This document shows, one piece after another, positions 1 to 5,094 of a stretch of DNA of 6,592 nt (position 1 is its first letter; every line of letters begins with the position of its first letter). The stretch covers positions 1 through 6,592 of the forward strand of contig DAOUWN010000126.1 of NCBI GenBank assembly GCA_030667105.1. Reading direction: 5' to 3'. The notes beneath the pieces were generated by a model, which worked only from the letters and a program-made list of their open reading frames with translations, made no database searches and had not been told where the DNA came from. This DNA is from Deltaproteobacteria bacterium. GTDB lineage: Bacteria; Desulfobacterota; Desulfobacteria; C00003060. The position numbers were made by a program, and so were the translations under genes.

Positions 1-60
1 AAAGCTGCGTAGAGTCTCAATGTCTGAAAAGAAGTTACATATGGCCAGTTTCGGTTTCAT
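1..60 (-). CDS. Start of a gene running off the left edge; possible sugar-phosphate isomerase/epimerase-like protein (partial)
   Basis: On the minus strand an ATG at 60-58 opens a frame that stays open to base 1 (20 codons), beginning MKPKLAICNF and continuing FSDIETLRSF. This looks like the first beta-strand and helix of a TIM-barrel sugar-phosphate isomerase/epimerase (xylose isomerase-like superfamily), where a short 'K-P-K-L-A-(I/V)-C-N-F' strand opens the barrel. That match is from memory of the family and rests on very few residues. A weak purine-rich stretch (ggataag) lies about 7 bases before the ATG. The gene would be transcribed away from the murU-amgK fusion. A competing plus-strand frame is open from base 2 to a TGA at 77-79 and could instead be the tail of an upstream gene, but I recognise nothing in it. 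Confidence 0.45.
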   Translation of the reverse strand, partial: MKPKLAICNFFSDIETLRSF

Positions 61-97
61 GCCGCTGCTTATCCAATGAGGATTTACTCCCAACTTT

Positions 98-230
98 GAC
101 GGCTTCGCAAAAAGTCGAAAAACACCTCTTTCTGTCATTCCGGCGAAAGCCGGAATCCAGTTTATTCAGCTAGTTACAAAGGCTCTGGACTCCGGTTTTC
201 ACCGGAGTGACGACTTTTTACGACTTCATC
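98..230. repeat. 133-bp inverted-repeat element with two internal hairpins (MITE-like)
   Basis: The ends are imperfect inverted copies: gacggcttcgcaaaaagtcg at 98-117 and the reverse complement of 211-230 agree at 15 of 20 positions. Inside each arm is a perfect 8-bp-stem hairpin (137-156, attccggc/gccggaat; 189-208, actccggt/accggagt). The two hairpin arms (133-160 and 185-213) are also inverted copies of each other, so the whole unit can fold into a cruciform with two side hairpins. It has no coding capacity. I see no obvious target-site duplication around this copy. The 'gtcattccggcgaaagccgg' core is of a type I associate with dispersed repeats in deltaproteobacterial genomes (memory, not searched). 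Confidence 0.7.
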
Positions 231-236
231 AGTATT

Positions 237-411
237 GACGGTCTCATAAAAAGTCCGCAAACAGACGGCATAGTAAAAAGCTCCAGATGCAAGGCGTGCG
301 CCTCTTCCTAAGCCGTCAGGCGCAATCTTGAGGAATGAGGCGTACTTATAGTACGTCGCAATGACGAAAGATGAAGCACAACGCCGCAGATGGACTTTTT
401 ACGAAGCCGTC
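237..411. mobile_element. 175-bp MITE-like element with terminal inverted repeats and a 6-bp flanking duplication
   Basis: The left end gacggtctcataaaaagtcc (237-256) matches the reverse complement of the right end (392-411) at 17 of 20 positions. The hexamer agtatt occurs immediately outside both ends (231-236 and 412-417), as a target-site duplication would. Internal structure includes an imperfect stem pairing 300-309 with 331-341 and a near-palindrome cgtacttatagtacg at 341-355. A second terminus-like motif (gacggcatagtaaaaag, 264-280) lies just inside the left end and also pairs with the right end, so an alternative inner boundary is possible. No transposase is encoded, so mobility would need an enzyme in trans. 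Its ends resemble those of the neighbouring element at 98-230. Confidence 0.7.
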
Positions 412-483
412 AGTATTTGTTTATAACACGAAGCAATGTAAGGCACAAATATTCTTGGCTTCTACGGCCCCACTCTGATCCTC

Positions 484-512
484 TTGACAGCGATTTGCAG
501 GCCTGACATGAT
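484..512 (+). promoter_or_regulatory. Sigma-70-type promoter for the murU-amgK fusion, very close to the start codon
   Basis: A perfect -35 box TTGACA (484-489) is followed after exactly 17 bases by CATGAT (507-512), a 4-of-6 match to TATAAT. A transcript from here would start around 518-520, only a few bases before the ATG at 522, giving a leaderless or nearly leaderless mRNA. That fits the lack of any Shine-Dalgarno sequence before this ATG. The alternative is a weaker upstream promoter whose -10 would be tataac at 422-427, partly formed by the end of the adjacent MITE-like element. Confidence 0.5.
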
Positions 513-521
513 CCTGTGACC

Positions 522-2282
522 ATGAAGGCAATGATTTTGGCAGCAGGGCTTGGGACTCGCCTGTTGCCTCTGACCCAAGAGAAACCAAAACCTCTTTTTC
601 TCATAGCAGGCCGCCCTTTACTGGACATCCTGATTCGCACCATTCAAGACTCGCATTGTGAGGCCGTGATAATAAACACGCACCATCTGGCTGAAATGAT
701 TGATGAGTTTGTCCAGGCACAGGACTACGGAATCCCTGTCCACACCAGGTACGAGCCAACCATCCTCAACACAGGAGGAGCCATAAAAAACGTTGAGGAT
801 TTCTGGGATGAGAAGCCCTTCTTGGTTATCAACGGGGACATATTCACCAACATTGATCTTGCACAAATCCATAGGTTTCACCTCAGTCACAAACATCCCG
901 TCACATTGGCGCTTCACGACTATTCGCAGTTTAACAACGTCTGGGTCGATTCAAATGATCATATCACGGGGTTTGGTGACACGGCTCCGTGCCCCCCGCC
1001 AGGTCGTAACCTGGAGCCTGACACTGCTCCTGTCCAGCCGTCGCAGCCGCTATGGCGGAGTCGGCTTATGACCACGTCCGCAAATGACCGCCAACTTGCC
1101 TTTACCGGCATACAAGTCCTCGATCCGCAGGTTCTGAGTTTCATCCCGGAAAGAACCCCTTGCAGCATCATTGATGTCTATTGTGAGATGATCCGGGCAG
1201 GCATTACGCTAAAGGCATTTGTGCCCGGCAATCACTACTGGCACGACATAGGAACCATGGCGGGATATCACGGGGCAGCAAGAGAAGCCCTGGCCCGCAA
1301 GGCGCTGGCAAAGGCCGTTCCGGAGATTGGCGAAGGTATCCTGGCCTGGTCCGAGTTCAAAGGAGACGGCTCTGACCGCACATGGCATCGCGTCAGTTTG
1401 GGAAAGACATCTGTTATTATGGTCGATCACGGTCCGCCGCCGGAGGACAGGACGTGCGAGGCGGATTCCTTTGTTGACATCGGACAGCACCTTTTAAACA
1501 AGGGCGTGCCGGTTCCTCATATCTACGGCTACGATCGCCCCACAGGTATTGTTGCCCTGCAAGATTTGGGCGATCTTCACCTCCAGACTGTTGTTCGCCG
1601 AACAGGAGACCAGGAAAAAATCCTTGCCCACTACAAGGCCGTCATTGACCTGCTGATCACCATGGCGGTTGAAGGGGCAAAGGGATTCAACCCGGCATTC
1701 ACCTACCAGACCGCATGGTATGATCGAGATCTCATTATTGAAAGAGAGGCGAAGTACTTTGTGGCGGCCTTCTTGAATGGATACAAGGGCCTTGAAATAG
1801 GCTTTGAAGAACTTGAAGAAGACTTTGAGCTATTAGCCGAAAGGGCCCTCGAAACGAACTATACTGGGTTTCTCCACCGAGATTTCCAATCCCGCAATAT
1901 TCTTGTCAGAAATCAGAAATATTATGTCATCGATTTTCAAGGCGGCCGGCTTGGCCCCCTGCCCTACGACCTTGCTTCATTGCTCATCGATCCCTACGTA
2001 GAGCTTCCCGAGGATATCCAGCAAGATCTACTGGCGTACTATCTGGACAGGCTTTCTGGCTCTGTGCCGGTTGACCGTGAAGATTTTCTCCGTGCCTACA
2101 AATACTGCGCCATTAATCGAAATCTGCAGATCCTGGGCGCCTTCGGCTTCTTGAGCAGGGTTAAGGCAAAAACAGATTTTGAGGCGTATATACCACCAGC
2201 TCTTGCTTCCCTCAAAACACGTCTTTCGGAGGTAGGGACTGATGTCTGTCCCCGGTTAATTCGAGTCTTAAGTTGTATCTAA
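522..2282 (+). CDS. Fused MurU-like nucleotidyltransferase and AmgK-like sugar kinase (N-acetylmuramate salvage)
   Basis: This is a 586-residue cytoplasmic protein with two domains. Residues 1 to about 245 form a sugar-1-phosphate nucleotidyltransferase: the loop AAGLGTRLLPLT at 7-18, KPKP at 21-24, TGG at 84-86, NGD at 104-106 and a second metal-site aspartate in HDIGT (D242). Residues from about 270 form an APH-type kinase: GSDRTWHRV near 283-291, HRDFQSRN with catalytic D454 and N459, and the metal-binding IDFQ with D471. The 'HRDFxxRN' plus 'VIDFQ...GPLxYDLASLL' pattern is characteristic of AmgK. In Pseudomonas, AmgK phosphorylates N-acetylmuramate at C1 and the separate MurU converts the product to UDP-MurNAc, bypassing the fosfomycin-sensitive steps; I infer the same reactions here. 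ATG 522 is preferred over GTG 516 because MKAMILAAG is the family start. Residues ~153-190 are an unusual Pro/Arg-rich extra stretch, and the last ~14 residues may come from a repeat. Other sugar-1-phosphate substrates are possible. Confidence 0.88.
   Translation: MKAMILAAGLGTRLLPLTQEKPKPLFLIAGRPLLDILIRTIQDSHCEAVIINTHHLAEMIDEFVQAQDYGIPVHTRYEPTILNTGGAIKNVEDFWDEKPFLVINGDIFTNIDLAQIHRFHLSHKHPVTLALHDYSQFNNVWVDSNDHITGFGDTAPCPPPGRNLEPDTAPVQPSQPLWRSRLMTTSANDRQLAFTGIQVLDPQVLSFIPERTPCSIIDVYCEMIRAGITLKAFVPGNHYWHDIGTMAGYHGAAREALARKALAKAVPEIGEGILAWSEFKGDGSDRTWHRVSLGKTSVIMVDHGPPPEDRTCEADSFVDIGQHLLNKGVPVPHIYGYDRPTGIVALQDLGDLHLQTVVRRTGDQEKILAHYKAVIDLLITMAVEGAKGFNPAFTYQTAWYDRDLIIEREAKYFVAAFLNGYKGLEIGFEELEEDFELLAERALETNYTGFLHRDFQSRNILVRNQKYYVIDFQGGRLGPLPYDLASLLIDPYVELPEDIQQDLLAYYLDRLSGSVPVDREDFLRAYKYCAINRNLQILGAFGFLSRVKAKTDFEAYIPPALASLKTRLSEVGTDVCPRLIRVLSCI
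978..1085 (+). repeat. Palindrome-rich insertion inside the nucleotidyltransferase domain
   Basis: Between the beta-strand ending in GFG and the conserved strand starting LAFTGIQVLDP, the protein has about 39 residues where MurU-type enzymes usually have roughly 5-15. The DNA here contains consecutive small hairpins: cacgg-ct-ccgtg (980-991), ccaggt-cgta-acctgg (999-1014) and ccgc-tatg-gcgg (1047-1058), plus gaca/tgtc arms at 1020-1034. The encoded peptide is rich in Pro, Arg and Ser and looks unrelated to the rest of the domain. The likeliest reading is a small palindromic repeat that inserted in frame and kept the gene open. The exact ends are uncertain. Confidence 0.5.
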
Positions 2283-2288
2283 TGCCTC

Positions 2289-2312
2289 ACCGAAAACCTC
2301 TGCTTTTTCGGT
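2289..2312. repeat. Hairpin just after the murU-amgK stop codon; possible terminator
   Basis: A perfect 8-bp stem (accgaaaa at 2289-2296, ttttcggt at 2305-2312) with an 8-base loop begins 6 bases after the TAA. Its position suits transcription termination, but no T-run follows the stem; the Ts are within the 3' arm. It may instead be the outer edge of the adjacent inverted repeat. Confidence 0.4.
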
Positions 2313-2494
2313 CAAAAATTCGAAATACGAAATACGAAATACGAAACAATGACAAAAATACAAATGCTCCAATGACAAAAACATTGAATTTTGAATGTGT
2401 TAGTTTTGGTCATTTTGTCATTCGGTATTCGAATTTGTTTCGGATTTGCGGCTGACGCCTTGAGAACAGCACGGATTTCGATATTCGGATTTTG
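2312..2494. repeat. AT-rich inverted repeat with a 7-bp tandem tract, between convergent genes
   Basis: The unit cgaaata is repeated three times in tandem (2321-2341), followed by cgaaac. The left arm recurs inverted on the right: aatgacaaaa (2348-2357) pairs with 2412-2422, aatgacaaaaac (2371-2382) pairs with gttttggtcatt (2403-2414) at 11 of 12 positions, and the aaattcgaaata/cgaaac region pairs with 2422-2445. The centre (2381-2398) is itself a small hairpin. A further cggatttcgatattcggatttt copy lies at 2472-2493. It encodes nothing convincing on either strand. It separates the plus-strand murU-amgK fusion from the minus-strand ABC ATPase. Repeats of this 'cgaaat' type occur dispersed in several environmental bacterial genomes (memory, unchecked). 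Confidence 0.7.
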
Positions 2495-2540
2495 CCCGAA
2501 CGGGACTTTTCGTTCAAGCACTATCTAGCAGCCTGTTGTT

Positions 2541-3524
2541 TCATGTCGCCTTCCAGCACCGCACCTGGTGCTTATGCCCTGCTGAGCGGAAAGAGATCTC
2601 TTCCCTTCTGCATCTTTCTTCAACCAAAGGGCATCTCCCTTGGAATTTGCATCCTGGCGGTGGATTGAAGGGACTCGGCACATCCCCCGGCAGTGTTTTC
2701 CATTCATGCTTTTCGTTGGGATCAGCCGTGGGGGCAGCCGAAAGCAGCGCCACTGTGTACGGATGGAGGGGATTCTCGTAAAGTTCACCTGCCGGAGCAC
2801 ACTCCATGATTTGGCCCAGGTACATAACCGCAACCGTGTCGCTAATGTAGCCCACCACATTCAGGTCGTGGGAAATAAAGAGATAGCTGATCCCCATCTG
2901 AACCTGAAGGTCTTTCAAAAGATTGATAATCTGGGCCTGGATCGAAACGTCAAGGGCTGAAATCGGCTCATCACAGACGATCAGGGACGGCTCCACGCTC
3001 AGGGCTCGTGCTATTCCGATACGCTGACGCTGTCCCCCGCTGAATTCATGAGGGTAACGATCTGATGCATCTGTGGCGATACCCACCATCTTTAGCAGCT
3101 TAGCCAAACGGTCTTTGCGCTCAGCACGGTCTCTCACACCCCATACCCGCAGACCCTCTTCAATCGATTGCCCTACGGTCATACGAGGATTCAAGGAACC
3201 AAAGGGGTCCTGGAAGACAATCTGCAGTTTTTTTCGCAACGGCTTCATCTCTTGTATTGAAAAGCCGCTGATATCCTCTCCCTCGAACATGATTCTTCCT
3301 TCATCAGGCTCAAGGAGCTTGAGAATAGCCCTGCCGACAGTCGATTTTCCGCACCCGCTTTCACCCACCAGGCCGAGGGTCTTTCCCGGTTCAATCTCAA
3401 AGGCAACGTCGTCAACGGCCTTGATCCAGCCGATAAGCCTCCGGAAAAAGCCTCTGCGCACCGGAAAATAATTTTTCAGCCCATCAAATTCAAGCAGCGT
3501 TTCACTGGAATTGATTCCTGCCAT
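2541..3524 (-). CDS. Oligopeptide/dipeptide ABC transporter ATP-binding protein, OppF/DppF type
   Basis: This is a 327-residue ABC ATPase, the normal length for OppF/DppF, which powers peptide import from the cytoplasmic face of the inner membrane together with OppD and the OppB/OppC permeases. All nucleotide-site motifs are present: Walker A GESGCGKST (54-62), the Q-loop Q105, signature FSGGQRQR (161-168), Walker B with D185-E186, the D-loop SALD, and the switch histidine H219. The opening LLEFDGLKNYFPVRRG and the C-terminal oligo_HPN region (HPYT, then Cys 292, 298, 305 and 323) are typical of this subfamily; comparable cysteines bind an Fe-S cluster in some relatives. I chose the start whose first residues (MAGINSS) lead straight into the conserved beginning. 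An in-frame ATG at 3572 with an AAGGA about 9 bases upstream would add 16 residues (TSLGWTLARLETRRE) that look non-homologous. No partner genes lie on either side in this window. Confidence 0.92.
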   Translation of the reverse strand: MAGINSSETLLEFDGLKNYFPVRRGFFRRLIGWIKAVDDVAFEIEPGKTLGLVGESGCGKSTVGRAILKLLEPDEGRIMFEGEDISGFSIQEMKPLRKKLQIVFQDPFGSLNPRMTVGQSIEEGLRVWGVRDRAERKDRLAKLLKMVGIATDASDRYPHEFSGGQRQRIGIARALSVEPSLIVCDEPISALDVSIQAQIINLLKDLQVQMGISYLFISHDLNVVGYISDTVAVMYLGQIMECAPAGELYENPLHPYTVALLSAAPTADPNEKHEWKTLPGDVPSPFNPPPGCKFQGRCPLVEERCRREEISFRSAGHKHQVRCWKAT

Positions 3525-3619
3525 CTCTCGTCTCGTCTCTAACCTGGCTAATGTCCAACCAAGGGAAGTCATATCATAAGATCCTTGACGTGACCATAAT
3601 TACGTATGCACTTAATAAG

Positions 3620-3648
3620 TTGCAAAATTGAACACTCTTGGATATAAT
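3620..3648 (+). promoter_or_regulatory. Sigma-70 promoter for the four-gene envelope cluster
   Basis: TTGCAA (3620-3625), 17 bases, then a perfect TATAAT (3643-3648) on the plus strand. The expected transcript start is near 3655, leaving a leader of about 170 bases before the ATG at 3825. The -35 hexamer is its own reverse complement, so it could also serve a divergent minus-strand promoter for the ABC ATPase, although the minus-strand -10 candidate (aattat) is poor. This lies in the 300-bp gap between the divergent genes. Confidence 0.65.
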
Positions 3649-3658
3649 GCGCTTGCAT

Positions 3659-3806
3659 TTCGATAGTAATATCGAACCCTTTCCAAAGACCCTTGAACAG
3701 ATCCCGTTGAGACGGAAGTGGAAGAGCTTTGAAGTCCCTCCAACCCATTATCTATAAGTCCGCCACAGGCGGACGTCGTAATAAAATCGCGCAGCGATTT
3801 TATTAC
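3659..3806 (+). promoter_or_regulatory. Structured 5' leader with three perfect hairpins upstream of the SurA-like gene
   Basis: Three stems lie between the predicted transcript start and the ribosome-binding site. They are ttcgata-gtaa-tatcgaa (3659-3676), gtccgcc-aca-ggcggac (3758-3774), and a 13-bp perfect stem gtaataaaatcgc/gcgattttattac with a 3-base loop (3778-3790 and 3794-3806). The last ends 4 bases before the AAGGCGG Shine-Dalgarno (3811-3817). The second hairpin's arms reappear at 5060-5086 before the metallopeptidase gene, which suggests a dispersed repeat. There is no T-run, so a terminator is unlikely. A role in mRNA stability or translation control is inference. Confidence 0.5.
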
Positions 3807-3824
3807 TTGAAAGGCGGTACTATC

Positions 3825-4382
3825 ATGACGAAAAATCTATTTTACTCGTCTTTGCTCCTTTTGTCCCTGAGTCTCTTTTGCTGTTCCACCAAAACAACCG
3901 AAGAGACCAAGATACTGGCCAGGATAAACGATTACAACCTGACCCTTGACTCATTTGAATATCAACTGGCAACAGAACTTGAGTTGGATGAGGACTTCAA
4001 GTTAACAAATCAAGCTAAGAGAAACTTTCTTGAAGAGATTATGAGAAAACAACTTCTTATCCAGGAGGCCAAAAAGTTAAAACTGGACACAAAGGACGAA
4101 TTCATCAGAGCAATCCAACGTTACTGGGAATCCACGCTGATTAGAAATTTGATAGATCTGAAAAGCCAGGAAATCAACAAGAAAATCTATGTATCTCAGG
4201 AAGAGATTGAAACCCGGTACAAAGAGATGGCGAAATCTGAAGGAACGCTTCCACCACTCACAGAGACACAAGAGACAATCAAAAAGGAACTTGAAGAAGA
4301 AAAAAAGACCCGGATACTTAAAGAATGGATCAACGATTTAAGGCAAAATGCAAAGATAGAAATTAACGAGGAGCTTCTTTGA
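3825..4382 (+). CDS. SurA N-terminal-domain-like lipoprotein lacking a peptidyl-prolyl isomerase domain
   Basis: This is a 185-residue exported protein. Residues 1-20 form a lipoprotein-type signal (K3 followed by a Leu/Ser-rich core ending LFCCS). C20 is the likely lipidated cysteine with L at -3, though Cys at -1 is unusual and C19 is an alternative; Ser follows, so outer-membrane sorting is plausible. Residues 29-110 resemble the SurA/PpiC-type N-terminal helical domain: ILARINDYNLTLDSFE is the usual 'hARVNdyxITlxeF' opening, then a helix around FLEEIMRKQLLIQEAKKLKLD. Residues ~124-180 (VSQEEIETRYKEM, then a charged helix) resemble the stem and C-terminal helix that flank the isomerase domain in full-length family members, but the roughly 90-residue isomerase domain is absent. 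The inferred role is a periplasmic chaperone or an assembly factor. ATG 3825 is chosen for its AAGGCGG site 7 bases upstream and the signal peptide; an upstream TTG at 3729 would bury the signal. It is the first gene of the cluster. Confidence 0.8.
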   Translation: MTKNLFYSSLLLLSLSLFCCSTKTTEETKILARINDYNLTLDSFEYQLATELELDEDFKLTNQAKRNFLEEIMRKQLLIQEAKKLKLDTKDEFIRAIQRYWESTLIRNLIDLKSQEINKKIYVSQEEIETRYKEMAKSEGTLPPLTETQETIKKELEEEKKTRILKEWINDLRQNAKIEINEELL

Positions 4383-4407
4383 TTGAAATATCAAAAAGGA
4401 GAGTACC

Positions 4408-4971
4408 ATGTCTCATGCTGCAGGATCATACAAGAGAAGGATTTTTTTTATAAAAAAAGAATTCCAAATCAGATTCATCTTGAAGTTCTGCCTCCTTCTC
4501 CTGGTTGGAATCGCCATTTCCACCGGCCTTCTTTTCCTTTTTTCTCAGGACACACTGACCTCTTCTTTCGAGCAATCAAGGCTTGTCATAAAAAGCACGG
4601 GCCAGGCCATTCTTCCCTCTGTCATTTATACTAACTTGATTACTTTGGGATTAGTTACTCTTGCCACCATTGTCGTCACACTGTTTGTGTCCCACAAAAT
4701 CGCCGGCCCAATTTTTCGTTTTGAAAAGGAGCTCAAGCAAGTCGCGGAAGGTGATCTGACAAAAAGAGTAGTGCTCAGAAAGAAGGATCAGATAACCGAC
4801 ATGGCTGGGTGTCTTAACGACATGATCTCCAGCTTGCATGAGAAGCTCCTGGATATTCAGACCGATGTTGAGCGCATACGACAATCTGCCTCCAAACAAA
4901 ACGCCCCAAAAGAGTTGATTGAGGAATTGAACAAGCTCCATCAAAACATCGCAAATAACTTTAAAATATAA
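4408..4971 (+). CDS. Two-pass inner-membrane protein with a HAMP domain and C-terminal coiled coil, no output domain
   Basis: This 187-residue protein has a basic N-terminus (KRRIFFIKK), TM1 at about 23-45, a short external loop of ~25 residues (46-71), TM2 at about 72-95, and a HAMP linker at ~96-145. The HAMP shows the expected proline (P101), the EGDLTKRV turn at 114-121 and DQITDMA at 127-133. A predicted coiled coil (ERIRQSASK... LIEELNKLHQNIANN) runs to the end. HAMP domains pass signals from membrane receptors to kinases, cyclases or chemotaxis domains, but here no such domain follows and the external loop is too small for a usual ligand domain. It may act as an adaptor by oligomerising with another HAMP protein, or may have a structural role. 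It lies 25 bases after the preceding gene with AAAGGAG 6 bases before its ATG, so the two are almost certainly co-transcribed. The gene looks intact rather than truncated. Confidence 0.82.
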   Translation: MSHAAGSYKRRIFFIKKEFQIRFILKFCLLLLVGIAISTGLLFLFSQDTLTSSFEQSRLVIKSTGQAILPSVIYTNLITLGLVTLATIVVTLFVSHKIAGPIFRFEKELKQVAEGDLTKRVVLRKKDQITDMAGCLNDMISSLHEKLLDIQTDVERIRQSASKQNAPKELIEELNKLHQNIANNFKI

Positions 4972-5000
4972 GATCGCTTCGTTTAAGAAGTATTATGTTG

Positions 5001-5086
5001 GGCCGACCCGCCTGCCAAGCCTCGGCGGGCAGGTCCTCAAACCTGTCCCTGCCCGTCCGGTCCGCCGGAGGCGGGGGAAGGCGGAC
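5001..5086. repeat. GC-rich palindromic repeat cluster that supplies the next gene's ribosome-binding site
   Basis: An imperfect inverted repeat pairs gacccgcctgcc (5005-5016) with ggcgggcaggtc (5024-5035), 10 of 12. A smaller stem, aggt-cctcaa-acct, occupies 5031-5044. Further on, gtccgcc (5060-5066) and ggcggac (5080-5086) repeat the arms of the hairpin at 3758-3774. The block is far more GC-rich than the flanking genes, and its end contains AAGGCGG (5078-5084), which serves as the Shine-Dalgarno for the ATG at 5095. Confidence 0.6.
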
Positions 5087-5094
5087 GCATTTTC

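Noticed and set aside
410..1490. Minus-strand and alternate-frame open frames overlapping the murU-amgK fusion (410-643, 618-917, 793-1071, 959-1171, 1209-1490)
   Set aside because: They lie across a gene with clear two-domain homology, have no signals of their own and show no recognisable motifs.
2321..2347. CRISPR-like tandem repeats (cgaaata)
   Set aside because: The units are 7 bp with no spacers; this is a simple tandem tract inside an inverted repeat.
2273..2521. Short open frames on both strands in the 2273-2521 region
   Set aside because: They run through an AT-rich inverted repeat with tandem units; the encoded residues simply reflect the repeat.
2496..2521. Terminator for the ABC ATPase on the minus strand (gcttgaacg ... 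cgttcgggc)
   Set aside because: A 9-bp stem with two G-T pairs is possible, but it is followed by A-rich sequence rather than a T-run.
2536..3471. Plus-strand and other-frame open frames over the ABC ATPase
   Set aside because: They are opposite-strand shadows of a gene with complete ABC motifs.
3729..3824. N-terminal extension of the SurA-like protein from TTG 3729
   Set aside because: It would read through two perfect hairpins, put 32 residues before a normal signal peptide, and ignore the well-spaced AAGGCGG before ATG 3825.
4383..4634. Alternate-frame open frame at 4383-4634, and another at 4995-5180
   Set aside because: The first is out of frame with the HAMP gene and reads as its shadow. 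The second runs through the GC-rich repeat into the signal-peptide region of the peptidase gene.
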